In this document: positions 1-7,206 of the stretch, piece after piece
Layout: every line of letters starts with the position of its first letter
Position numbering within the stretch: position 1 is the first letter of the stretch
NCBI GenBank assembly: GCA_007571105.1
Contig: RKRZ01000151.1
Span: forward strand, 1-11,082
Direction of reading: 5' to 3'
DNA: 11,082 nt
Source of the DNA: Gammaproteobacteria bacterium
GTDB lineage: Bacteria; Pseudomonadota; Gammaproteobacteria; Poriferisulfidales; Poriferisulfidaceae
Program-made: the position numbers and the translations under genes
Notes under the pieces: model-generated
What the model saw: the letters and a program-made list of their open reading frames with translations, nothing else
The model's database searches: none
What the model was told of the DNA's origin: nothing

Positions 1-497
1 ATTAAGCGTTGCGCCATCCGACGCTGGTAGGCGGCATCGAAGACATCAATTTCCGGCTGATAAGTTGCTGCCTGGTACGACAATCCGGCCATCAGCATGG
101 CCATAGGGTGAGCATTTGGGTCAAATGCTTGGAAAACTTGAATAATGCCTTCAGGAAGACCTCTTTCATTATTGATTTTCAAAGAGAAACCCTCAAGTTC
201 ACTCTGAGTTGGAAGCTCCCCATAGAGGAGCAAATAAGCAGTCTCAATATGATTGCTGGATTCGGCAAGTTGCTCAATCGGATAACCCCGGTAGCGAAGC
301 AATCCTTCTGCGCCGTCAATATAGGTGATTTTGCTGCGGCAACTGGCCGTAGAGACGAAGCCGGGGTCTAATGAGAAGTAGCCGCGCTTCTTATATAAAT
401 TGCTGATGCTGACGGCGGCCGGGCCTTCCGTTGCTTCTGCAATAGACAGTTCGACTTCCTTGCCTCCATTGACAAGTTTGATGATGCGTTGAGTCAT
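1..497 (-). CDS. gltA: citrate synthase, N-terminal part (cut by window edge)
   Basis: Citrate synthase condenses acetyl-CoA and oxaloacetate to citrate in the cytoplasm, the entry step of the TCA cycle. About 165 N-terminal residues are visible, beginning MTQRIIKLVNGGKEVEL. They carry the small N-terminal beta domain and the hallmark segments LDPGFVSTASCRSKITYIDG, GLLRYRGYPIEQLAE and, later, AYLLLYGELPTQ and DPNAHPMAML, all typical of the hexameric, NADH-sensitive Gram-negative type. The catalytic His/His/Asp residues lie in the missing C-terminal two thirds (the family is about 430 residues). The ATG is chosen because the family N-terminus begins only a few residues before the conserved NG.. 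strand; no good Shine-Dalgarno is visible. It lies 79 bases downstream of mobB on the same strand, so it may be read from its own promoter or through from mobAB. Family assignment is firm. Confidence 0.93.
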   Translation of the reverse strand, partial: MTQRIIKLVNGGKEVELSIAEATEGPAAVSISNLYKKRGYFSLDPGFVSTASCRSKITYIDGAEGLLRYRGYPIEQLAESSNHIETAYLLLYGELPTQSELEGFSLKINNERGLPEGIIQVFQAFDPNAHPMAMLMAGLSYQAATYQPEIDVFDAAYQRRMAQRL

Positions 498-555
498 GAA
501 AACAGCAAAATTAAAACAGCCAACGTCATGCTTTCGGAATTATGGACAAGGCTGC

Positions 556-573
556 AGAATAAAAGATTATTCT
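556..573. repeat. AT-rich inverted repeat between mobB and gltA
   Basis: A perfect 7-base inverted repeat (AGAATAA / TTATTCT) with a 4-base loop sits just after the mobB stop codon and upstream of gltA. On the minus strand it is followed by GCAG rather than a T-run, so it is not a convincing intrinsic terminator. It could be a weak 3' hairpin for mobB or a protein-binding palindrome in the gltA promoter region. The stem is entirely A/T except one pair, so chance is a real possibility. Confidence 0.3.
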
Positions 574-576
574 ACC

Positions 577-1116
577 TTATGGTGTTACAGTTCCGTTGTG
601 CAACCCTGCAATAAATGCCGCAATTTCAGGCGGATTGTTTAAATCGAGGTGGGGTAATTTGAGGTTTGGAGGCGGAGCCTCATCAGAAGCCAGAGCAACG
701 ATGTTTGCATCATCGGGGTGGAGGTAGGGGTGACCGAGAGAGGGGCGATTTAACTCGATTTTAGGGAAATTCTCGCGTTTGAAACCTTCCACCAGAATAA
801 TGTCCAGATTCTCTGTATCGATGCGTTCGAGTAACTGGGATAGGGTTAGTTCTTCCTCATCATCCGCCAACTCGTGCATTAAAGCCCAGCGTCGGCTGGA
901 AGAAATTAGGGTCTCCTGTGCTCCGGCATGGCGCAGGCGATAACTGTCTTTGCTGGGCTGATCTACATCGAAGTTGTGATGCGCGTGCTTGACAATGCCG
1001 AGACGCAATCCCTGGGCGACCAGAATTGGAATTAATTTCGTGAGCAACTCTGTTTTCCCGGTCCCGCTAAATGCAGCGAAACCCAGCAGTAATGGGGCAT
1101 TGGAACCAGTCAGCAT
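577..1116 (-). CDS. mobB: molybdopterin-guanine dinucleotide biosynthesis adaptor protein MobB
   Basis: MobB is a small GTP-binding protein that assists MobA in attaching GMP to molybdopterin. The 179-residue protein has a P-loop at residues 15-22 (AFSGTGKT), the family segment IVKHAHH (41-47) followed by KDSYRLRHAGA (56-66), and the switch-like VEGFK motif at 109-113, all in MobB order. Length fits the single-domain family (E. coli about 170). The ATG at 1114-1116 is chosen over an upstream start that would add 14 residues: it places the P-loop at the usual distance and its ATG overlaps the mobA stop (ATGCTGA), a classic coupling arrangement. Cotranscribed with mobA; gltA follows downstream. 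Function is inferred from the motifs; MobB is dispensable in E. coli. Confidence 0.93.
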   Translation of the reverse strand: MLTGSNAPLLLGFAAFSGTGKTELLTKLIPILVAQGLRLGIVKHAHHNFDVDQPSKDSYRLRHAGAQETLISSSRRWALMHELADDEEELTLSQLLERIDTENLDIILVEGFKRENFPKIELNRPSLGHPYLHPDDANIVALASDEAPPPNLKLPHLDLNNPPEIAAFIAGLHNGTVTP

Positions 1117-1694
1117 TGCAATTCTTCGAGCGTATTGATGTTGGCAAAGGTGCTGCAATCAGAGAAAATAACTTCTGCGTAGCCTTGTGTGGCATAGAAC
1201 TCGTCAATTTTACGTCCGCCTTCTTCAAGGAAGGCATTCAGATCATCAGCCTGGGTCACGCTCAACATCGCAAATACAGGTTGCAGCCGGCCTTCGCATG
1301 AGGCTACCGACATCAGCACATTGGGGCCCGTTGCAAAAGGTTCGGCAAGTCGAGAAGCCAAGTCTGAACTGATATGCGGACTGTCACAGGGAGCGAATAG
1401 CACCCGAGAGGTATGTGCAGCCTCAAGGCCGGCTAGCATTCCACTGAGAGGACCCAGAAAATCCGGGCGGGAGTCGGCAATCACTGGGTATCCGAAGCGT
1501 TCATACTGCTCTTGGTTCCGATTGGCATTGATGATCAATGCGCTCGTCTGGTTATTCAGACGCTCAATCACGTGTTCGACTAAAGGGTAGCCTCGATAGG
1601 GGAGTAGTCCTTTGTCTTGTCCGCCCATTCGCCGGGCCTTGCCACCAGCGAGAATGACTCCGGTCAAAGCATCGGGGTCGGATAGGGGACACAT
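1110..1694 (-). CDS. mobA: molybdenum cofactor guanylyltransferase MobA
   Basis: MobA transfers GMP from GTP to Mo-molybdopterin to form the guanine dinucleotide cofactor used by DMSO-reductase family enzymes. The 194-residue product has the nucleotide-binding signature ILAGGKARRMGGQDKGLLP (residues 14-32), the segment DFLGPLSGMLAGL (78-90), the metal-binding APCDSPHIS (101-109) and the C-terminal FANINTLEEL (183-192), in family order. The start at ATG 1692-1694 gives exactly the E. coli MobA length; a longer reading frame to 1820 would add a poorly conserved, hydrophobic 42-residue extension overlapping the divergent gene and is rejected. No clear Shine-Dalgarno precedes it. The last 7 bases overlap mobB, implying translational coupling. 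First gene of a minus-strand mobAB unit, divergent from the DUF1244-moeB-msrPQ operon. Confidence 0.93.
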   Translation of the reverse strand: MCPLSDPDALTGVILAGGKARRMGGQDKGLLPYRGYPLVEHVIERLNNQTSALIINANRNQEQYERFGYPVIADSRPDFLGPLSGMLAGLEAAHTSRVLFAPCDSPHISSDLASRLAEPFATGPNVLMSVASCEGRLQPVFAMLSVTQADDLNAFLEEGGRKIDEFYATQGYAEVIFSDCSTFANINTLEELQC

Positions 1695-1724
1695 AAAAAC
1701 AAAAAACCGAGAGATTTGGAACAT

Positions 1725-1753
1725 TTTAAGCAGAGCACAATGTCCTTTATACT
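1725..1753 (+). promoter_or_regulatory. candidate sigma-70 promoter for the DUF1244-moeB-msrPQ operon
   Basis: A TATACT -10-like hexamer (1748-1753) is preceded by a 17-base spacer and a weak TTTAAG -35-like element (1725-1730). Transcription would start near 1760, leaving about 20 bases of leader before the DUF1244 ATG. It lies in the 86-base divergent gap with mobA. The -10 is good and the -35 poor, so this is a sequence-only prediction. Confidence 0.35.
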
Positions 1754-1780
1754 GAATACGCACAAACCATCTTTGCACCC

Positions 1781-2101
1781 ATGGATTATCAAGAACTCTC
1801 TGAAGAGCAGCGTAATGCAATCGAAGCGGCGGTCCACCGCCATCTGGTTCAGCACCTGCGTGAAAAAACAGACGTGCAAAACATTGAATTAATGAACTTG
1901 GCTGATTTTTGCCGTAATTGCCTGTCGAAGTGGCTGGTGGCTGAGGCGAAGGAGCGCGGCGTCGAACTGGATTACGACCAGGCCCGTGAAGTCATCTATG
2001 GCATGCCGTATGCCGAGTGGAAGGAGCGCTATCAAACGGAAGCCACCCCGGAACAATTGGCAGCCTTCGAAGCGCGTCAAAAGTCCGGCTCGGAAACCTG
2101 A
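1781..2101 (+). CDS. DUF1244 family protein with CxxC motif
   Basis: A 106-residue, probably cytoplasmic protein of the DUF1244 family (COG3492), widespread in proteobacteria and without an established function that I know of. Recognised by the segment ELMNLADFCRNCLSKWLVAEA (residues 36-56), with a CxxC pair at Cys44/Cys47, and the C-terminal VIYGMPYAEWKERYQ (71-85). The protein is otherwise helical and charged, with no signal peptide or membrane segment. ATG 1781 is preceded by no clear Shine-Dalgarno; the leader from the candidate promoter would be very short. Its TGA is immediately followed by the first possible moeB start, so the two are probably cotranslated. The CxxC pair could bind metal or take part in sulfur or redox chemistry, but that is inference only. 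Family assignment is confident, role unknown. Confidence 0.85.
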   Translation: MDYQELSEEQRNAIEAAVHRHLVQHLREKTDVQNIELMNLADFCRNCLSKWLVAEAKERGVELDYDQAREVIYGMPYAEWKERYQTEATPEQLAAFEARQKSGSET

Positions 2102-2884
2102 GTGACCATGACGCAAAAGACGGGCATCGATTTGAATGACCCGCAACTGCTCCGCTACAACCGGCAACTTATGTTGCCGCACATCGGCATTGAAGGACAG
2201 ACCCGTCTGCTGCAATCGCAGGTTCTGCTAATTGGTTTGGGAGGACTGGGATCACCGGCGGCCATGTATTTAGCTGCTTGTGGCATTGGACATCTGGTAC
2301 TGGCCGATGACGATCGCATAGAACTTGCCAACCTGCAGAGGCAGATTCTTTATCGCAGCAACGATCAAGGCCAAGAAAAGGCTCACACTGCCAAACAAGT
2401 GACGGCAGCGCTGAATCCGGAAATTCAGGTTTCTGCCCTAAATGAACGTCTGAGCGGTGAACCTCTGCATGAGGCAGTAGCCGTGGCCGATATTGTGCTA
2501 GATGCGACGGACAACTTTGAAAGCCGGATGGCCATCAACCAGGCTTGCGTAGAACAGACTACTCCCTTGGTTTCTGCGGCCGTTATTCGGATGGAAGGCC
2601 AGATCACGGTGTTTCACAATCAGCAGCCAGAGGATGCGTGTTATCAGTGTCTGTTTGGCGTAGACCCGACGCCAGAGGAAAGATGCTCGGAAACTGGAAT
2701 ATTGGGACCGGTTGCAGGGGTGCTGGGATCCATGCAGGCAGCCGAGGCCATCAAATGCTTACTCGACATTGGCGCCCCCCTGTACAACAGATTGATGGTA
2801 TACGATGCCTTGCAGGCAGATTGGCGACAGATTGAACTGACTGCGGACCCTGAGTGTCCGATCTGTAGACCGATTCTTGCCTAG
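2102..2884 (+). CDS. moeB: HesA/MoeB/ThiF family adenylyltransferase, probably molybdopterin-synthase adenylyltransferase MoeB
   Basis: MoeB adenylates the C-terminal glycine of MoaD so that it can be thiocarboxylated for molybdopterin synthesis. The 260-residue product has the N-terminal RYNRQLMLPHIG (18-29), the nucleotide loop IGLGGLGSP (44-52), LADDDRIELANLQRQ (67-81), the DATDNFESR segment (134-142) with the Asp137 expected to hold magnesium-ATP, RCSETGILGP (194-203), and the two zinc-binding pairs CYQC (180-183) and CPIC (252-255). No C-terminal rhodanese domain is present. GTG at 2102 abuts the DUF1244 stop; ATG at 2108 (two residues shorter) is equally possible. MoeB and ThiF cannot be separated by motifs alone; lack of thiamine genes and the adjacent mob and msrP genes favour MoeB. 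msrP starts 7 bases after its stop. Confidence 0.85.
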   Translation: MTMTQKTGIDLNDPQLLRYNRQLMLPHIGIEGQTRLLQSQVLLIGLGGLGSPAAMYLAACGIGHLVLADDDRIELANLQRQILYRSNDQGQEKAHTAKQVTAALNPEIQVSALNERLSGEPLHEAVAVADIVLDATDNFESRMAINQACVEQTTPLVSAAVIRMEGQITVFHNQQPEDACYQCLFGVDPTPEERCSETGILGPVAGVLGSMQAAEAIKCLLDIGAPLYNRLMVYDALQADWRQIELTADPECPICRPILA

Positions 2885-2891
2885 ACTTGAG

Positions 2892-3842
<951 letters not shown>

Positions 3843-3843
3843 A

Positions 3844-4446
3844 ATGTCCATGATCCGGCCAGTGCCTTGGGTTGCGCCGGCGCTGTTTTTGTTGTGTCTT
3901 GCGCCGGCAGTTGAGTTGGCGCATGGGTTGTATACGAATGCACTGGGGCCGAATCCTCTGGAGACACTGACTCGCGACACCGGCAAGTGGACGCTGCGCT
4001 TTCTTCTGTTGACCCTGACGATTTCTCCCCTGATCCGATTATTCCAATGGCAGTTCCTGCTACGCTATCGACGCCTATTAGGCTTGATTGCATTCCAGTA
4101 TGGCACCATCCATTTGACGACTTATTTATGGTTTGATCAATTTTTCGATTGGGCGGAAATCTGGCTGGACATCCTGGAGCGGCCCTTCATTACCGCCGGC
4201 ATGAGCGCATTCGTGATGTTGGTGCCCCTGGCCTTGACGTCAAGCCGATGGGCGCAGCGAGTTATGGGGCAAGCATGGAAGCGGTTGCACCGCTTGATTT
4301 ATGTCTCAGCCTTTGCTGGTCTGTTGCATTATTTCTGGCTGACTCGAGCGGATTTTCTGGAACCGGCGATTTACGCGATCCTTTTCGCATTGCTGATGCT
4401 GGCTCGGATACGGCGCACCACCACTGTCAGTGCGGGCGAGTCTTGA
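3844..4446 (+). CDS. msrQ: heme-binding membrane subunit MsrQ of methionine-sulfoxide reductase
   Basis: MsrQ (YedZ) is the inner-membrane cytochrome b-type partner that feeds quinol-derived electrons to MsrP. The 200-residue protein has about six hydrophobic segments (roughly residues 8-27, 50-66, 78-97, 118-132, 150-165, 173-188), the conserved RYRRLLGLIAF (74-84) and histidines His90, His149 and His162, which match the heme-ligand histidines of the E. coli protein in position and context (GTIHL, KRLHRLIY, LLHYFW). Slightly shorter than E. coli's 211 residues. ATG 3844 lies one base after the msrP stop; a second in-frame ATG at 3850 is possible. The last 20 bases overlap the 3' end of the convergent J-domain gene. 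Confidence 0.93.
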   Translation: MSMIRPVPWVAPALFLLCLAPAVELAHGLYTNALGPNPLETLTRDTGKWTLRFLLLTLTISPLIRLFQWQFLLRYRRLLGLIAFQYGTIHLTTYLWFDQFFDWAEIWLDILERPFITAGMSAFVMLVPLALTSSRWAQRVMGQAWKRLHRLIYVSAFAGLLHYFWLTRADFLEPAIYAILFALLMLARIRRTTTVSAGES

Positions 4447-5158
4447 GCAGAATATCGCGGGCTTGGTTGATTTTTTGAGTGAGATAATCGTTCCCGCCAC
4501 GGTCGGGGTGCAATTTCTGCGTCAAGTGCCTGTGTGCCGTGCGAACTTCATCTTCAGTAGCAGCGGGGGACACCCCGAGAATTTTTGCCGCAGTCTCCAC
4601 AGCCATAGTCCCTGACTCAAAGTTGCCGGTCTCCTGTCGATCCGAAGTATTTCCCGATTGCGAGCCCCATTCGGGGCGACTGCGCTGCAGATACGCACGC
4701 AAAAGAGCCACGGATTGAGGGTCAGAGCTGCATGCCTGCAGCAGACGTTGGAGTTGTTCCAGATTGAGTTCTGATAATCGCCGACCATTGAACTCCCCTT
4801 GGAGGACGATCCCATCCAGCTGTCCCGTAGCACGATTGATAGTAACTTCGAGCCATGCGGTGCGCAATTGCGCGGTATTTCCTCCAAAGGCCCGGCGTGC
4901 AATTTGTATGAATGGAAGCCAACGCATCAGTGTGAAGCCAATTTTAGGGAGGAATACCAGTGCTTTCCCCAGAAATGGAAGAATGCCGCCAACCACTGCG
5001 GCAATCCAATGGGCGCGTCCGGTCAATACGAGAACGATCAAGCCGGCTCCAGCGATGATGCCGAGCCACTGCCACATCAGTCTGGGGGACTGGCGGTACA
5101 GTGTTCTGAGAACTAGAAAACCTCCGATAAGAAGCAGGGCGATTAGCAAATATCGCAT
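4427..5158 (-). CDS. membrane-anchored J-domain protein, Tim14/Pam18-like
   Basis: A 243-residue DnaJ-superfamily co-chaperone expected to stimulate an Hsp70 (DnaK) ATPase at the inner membrane. Residues 1-20, about 30-48 and about 50-72 are hydrophobic membrane segments. A middle domain (about 95-165) contains TAWLEVTINRATGQLDG and looks soluble. The last ~58 residues form a J domain: AAKILGVSPAATEDEVRTA, then HPDRGGN with the essential HPD at 217-219, then YLTQKINQARDIL. The domain ending at the extreme C-terminus and this sequence style resemble mitochondrial Tim14/Pam18 and its proteobacterial relatives rather than DnaJ, CbpA or DjlA. ATG 5156-5158 is chosen because it starts the first membrane segment; an upstream start would add 26 unlikely residues. 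Its 3' end overlaps msrQ by 20 bases. Client and pathway are unknown. Confidence 0.85.
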   Translation of the reverse strand: MRYLLIALLLIGGFLVLRTLYRQSPRLMWQWLGIIAGAGLIVLVLTGRAHWIAAVVGGILPFLGKALVFLPKIGFTLMRWLPFIQIARRAFGGNTAQLRTAWLEVTINRATGQLDGIVLQGEFNGRRLSELNLEQLQRLLQACSSDPQSVALLRAYLQRSRPEWGSQSGNTSDRQETGNFESGTMAVETAAKILGVSPAATEDEVRTAHRHLTQKLHPDRGGNDYLTQKINQARDILLKTRPH

Positions 5159-5193
5159 TGTGGCGTCGAAGTGCAGAGACGAATGTACTGGGG

Positions 5194-5202
5194 TGGTATG
5201 AT
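5194..5202 (+). promoter_or_regulatory. candidate extended -10 promoter for the alpha/beta hydrolase gene
   Basis: TGGTATGAT combines the TGn extension with a TATGAT hexamer (5197-5202), about 48 bases upstream of the hydrolase ATG. No good -35 element is found at normal spacing, which extended -10 promoters can tolerate. Prediction from sequence only. Confidence 0.3.
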
Positions 5203-5239
5203 AAAGGTTCGGACATACGTTTATTACCGCAACCACAAT

Positions 5240-5245
5240 AGGAGG
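5240..5245 (+). promoter_or_regulatory. strong ribosome binding site deciding the hydrolase start
   Basis: A full consensus AGGAGG lies 5 bases before ATG 5251. A GTG at 5248 in the same frame would be only 2 bases from it, which is too close, so ATG 5251 is preferred. This is the only perfect Shine-Dalgarno I see in front of a gene in the window and suggests efficient translation. Confidence 0.75.
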
Positions 5246-5250
5246 ATGTG

Positions 5251-6114
5251 ATGAAACAGAATATTAATGTTTCGGGATTGGATCTCGAAATCAATATCGA
5301 GCAGCAGGGGTCCGATGGGCCGGCGTTGCTGATGGTCCACGGGATTCCGACCAACAGCAGACTCTGGCGGCACACCCAGGGCATGCTTTCGGACCGTTAC
5401 CAGACTTATGCGATGGACATGGTCGGTTATGGCCAGTCATCCATGCCATTGGACGACTTTGAACACACACTGACTAATCAAGCCGAAGCGATCAAGGAAG
5501 TCATTGTCGGCTTGGGACTGAAGGGGAATGTTATTCTGGTGGCGCATGATCACGGTGGTGGTGCGGCGCAAATCATGGCGTCCAAGTATTGCGACCACAT
5601 CAGCCGTTTGGTACTGATCAACCCAGTTGCTTGGGATTACTGGCCGGTGCTGGAAGTGGAGGCCTTCAACGCACTGGTGGGGGCTCCGGATGAGGTCTTG
5701 GGGCAGGCGATGGGGCAGGCAGCTGCCGGCTTTCACGCCTTACTGCTAATGGGCAGCCACGAAAAGACCGCATTCAGCGACAAGAACGTCAAAGAAAACT
5801 ATCTGCAATTCTGGGCCAGGGGACCGGGCCTTACGGGCTTCAAGTCTCTGGTCAAGGTTTGCTCACAGCCAAGCAATGAAGAGACCATGGGAGTGGATCA
5901 CAGCCAAATCACTTGTCCGACCATGGTGTGCTGGGCTGTCAATGACGCCTGGATGCCTGTGGAGTCGGGGGAACGACTGAAGGCAGCCATTGCTGGTCCG
6001 TGCCGCTTCGAGAAGATTGAGCGCGCTGGGCACTATGTGCTGGAAGATCGTCCCGATGCCGTGGCCGAGTTAATTCACGACTTTGTCACTGAGTGGGAAG
6101 GCGTCAACCTATAA
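5251..6114 (+). CDS. alpha/beta hydrolase with aspartate nucleophile (haloalkane dehalogenase/epoxide hydrolase-like)
   Basis: A 287-residue cytoplasmic alpha/beta-hydrolase; no signal peptide. The oxyanion-hole motif is HGIPTNSRLWR (30-40), the nucleophile elbow is AHDHGGG (98-104) with Asp100, and the acid and base are likely Asp232 (AVNDAW) and His261 (AGHYVLED). An Asp rather than Ser nucleophile places it among haloalkane dehalogenases, haloacetate dehalogenases and epoxide hydrolases. The Trp that normally follows the nucleophile in haloalkane dehalogenases (HDWG) is His here, so halide binding may differ and the substrate cannot be assigned. A cap domain fits residues about 128-215. 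It stands alone: divergent from the J-domain gene, with a consensus ribosome site and its own terminator, so likely monocistronic. Fold is sure, reaction is not. Confidence 0.82.
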   Translation: MKQNINVSGLDLEINIEQQGSDGPALLMVHGIPTNSRLWRHTQGMLSDRYQTYAMDMVGYGQSSMPLDDFEHTLTNQAEAIKEVIVGLGLKGNVILVAHDHGGGAAQIMASKYCDHISRLVLINPVAWDYWPVLEVEAFNALVGAPDEVLGQAMGQAAAGFHALLLMGSHEKTAFSDKNVKENYLQFWARGPGLTGFKSLVKVCSQPSNEETMGVDHSQITCPTMVCWAVNDAWMPVESGERLKAAIAGPCRFEKIERAGHYVLEDRPDAVAELIHDFVTEWEGVNL

Positions 6115-6124
6115 CTGAAAAGCT

Positions 6125-6148
6125 TCTCTTCCATTTTGGCGGAAGGGA
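6125..6148. repeat. hairpin in the hydrolase 3' region
   Basis: An 8-base-pair inverted repeat (one G-T wobble) with an 8-base loop: TCTCTTCC at 6125-6132 pairs with GGAAGGGA at 6141-6148. It lies between the hydrolase stop and the strong terminator and is not followed by a T-run. It may stabilise the transcript end or be incidental. Confidence 0.3.
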
Positions 6149-6160
6149 TATTGTTGAATG

Positions 6161-6191
6161 AAGCCGGCGGCGTAATGCCGCCGGTTTTATT
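6161..6191 (+). terminator. rho-independent terminator after the hydrolase gene
   Basis: A perfect 8-base-pair GC-rich stem (CCGGCGGC 6164-6171 with GCCGCCGG 6177-6184), a GTAAT loop and a following TTTTATTT tract make a textbook intrinsic terminator about 50 bases after the hydrolase stop. It also lies just beyond the stop codon of the convergent mdh gene; read on the minus strand the stem is followed by CTTCATT, a weaker tail, so it may serve both transcripts. Confidence 0.88.
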
Positions 6192-6195
6192 TAAA

Positions 6196-7179
6196 TCAAC
6201 TGAGTAGCTCGCGGACTGCGTCGCGTTCTGCTAACAATTCGGCCTCATTCTCTTTCAGCCGCTCACGGCCAAAATCATCTAATTCCAGATCTCCCACAAT
6301 TTGGTGGGCAGAATTCTCACACCGGCACGGGAAAGAGAAAATCAAATCTTCTGCAACACCGTAAGTCCCATCGGACCATACGCTCATGCTGGTCCAATCG
6401 TTGGCAGGAGTGCCCAAAACCCAGTCCCGCATGTGCAGAATTGCTGCATTGGCAGCAGAAGCCGCCGAGGAAGCGCCACGGGCTTCAATCACGCGAGCAC
6501 CACGCTGTTGAATCATGGGAATAAAGGTGTCTCGGTACCAATCTGCCTCCACCAGCTCGCGCGCAGGGGTTCCTGCGACCGAGCAATAACTGATGTCCGG
6601 GTGCATTTGTGGAGAGTGATTTCCCCACAAGATCATGCGCGTCACTTCAGCGACCGGATTTCCGGTCTGCATCGCTAACTGTGATCGGGCGCGCTCATGG
6701 TCCAGACGTGTCATTGCAGAGAATTGGCTTGGCTCTAAATCCGGAGCGTGATGCGCGGCAATCAAGGCATTGGTATTGGCCGGGTTGCCGATGACCAATA
6801 CACGCACATCGCGGCTGGCGACTTGGTTGATGGCCTGCCCCTGCGGTCCGAAAATTTTGCCGTTTTCCTGCAACAGGTCGCTGCGCTCCATCCCTTTGCC
6901 TCGTGGACGAGCGCCAAACATGAAAACATAATCGACCTCGGCAAAACCGACTTCCAAATCATCCGATAAAACGACATCACGCAACAAGGGGAATGCACAG
7001 TCTTCCAACTCCATCGCTGTCCCACCCAGCGAGGGCATGGCAGGATGAATGTCGATGAGATTGAGGGCGACCGGTTGTTGCGAGCCCAGAAATTCTCCCG
7101 CCGCAATTCGGAAGATCGCCTGATAGGCAATATTTCCAGCGGCTCCAGTGATGGCGATTCGTTTGGATTGGACGTGCAT
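6196..7179 (-). CDS. mdh: malate dehydrogenase (NAD-dependent)
   Basis: Interconverts malate and oxaloacetate with NAD in the TCA cycle, supplying the substrate of the citrate synthase also encoded in this window. The 327-residue product has the Rossmann loop ITGAAGNIAYQ (10-20), the mobile-loop arginines in GARPRGKGMERSDLL (89-103), IGNPANTNAL (130-139), the Asp of RLDHERA (Asp160) and the catalytic His188 in WGNHSPQMHPD. The pattern and length match the cytosolic-type bacterial Mdh seen in Burkholderia-like species rather than the 312-residue E. coli type. ATG 7177-7179 begins a normal N-terminus; an upstream TTG at 7195-7197 would add six residues. No Shine-Dalgarno is visible. It follows zapE by 27 bases on the same strand and probably shares its transcript. 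Confidence 0.94.
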   Translation of the reverse strand: MHVQSKRIAITGAAGNIAYQAIFRIAAGEFLGSQQPVALNLIDIHPAMPSLGGTAMELEDCAFPLLRDVVLSDDLEVGFAEVDYVFMFGARPRGKGMERSDLLQENGKIFGPQGQAINQVASRDVRVLVIGNPANTNALIAAHHAPDLEPSQFSAMTRLDHERARSQLAMQTGNPVAEVTRMILWGNHSPQMHPDISYCSVAGTPARELVEADWYRDTFIPMIQQRGARVIEARGASSAASAANAAILHMRDWVLGTPANDWTSMSVWSDGTYGVAEDLIFSFPCRCENSAHQIVGDLELDDFGRERLKENEAELLAERDAVRELLS

Positions 7180-7206
7180 GGGAGGATTCGTGAGCAATAG
7201 AGAAGG

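Noticed and set aside
9..371. Plus-strand 120-residue open frame
   Set aside because: It is the antisense shadow of citrate synthase, which has clear family sequence; the plus-strand translation has none.
1117..1158. Longer MobB starting at 1158
   Set aside because: It would extend deep into mobA and add 14 residues without family similarity; the ATG overlapping the mobA stop is the better start.
1695..1820. N-terminal extension of MobA upstream of ATG 1692-1694
   Set aside because: The extra 42 residues do not resemble MobA, overlap the start of the divergent DUF1244 gene, and the shorter form matches the 194-residue family length.
2877..2891. TTG start for msrP at 2877
   Set aside because: It would overlap moeB by 8 bases and add five residues not needed for the Tat signal; ATG 2892 is simpler.
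4764..5201. Plus-strand 145-residue open frame
   Set aside because: It is antisense to the J-domain gene, has a low-complexity, arginine- and proline-rich translation, and shows no motif.
6161..6191. Reading the GC hairpin as a mobile-element end or regulatory palindrome
   Set aside because: Its position after a stop codon, perfect GC stem and T-rich tail are fully explained by an intrinsic terminator.
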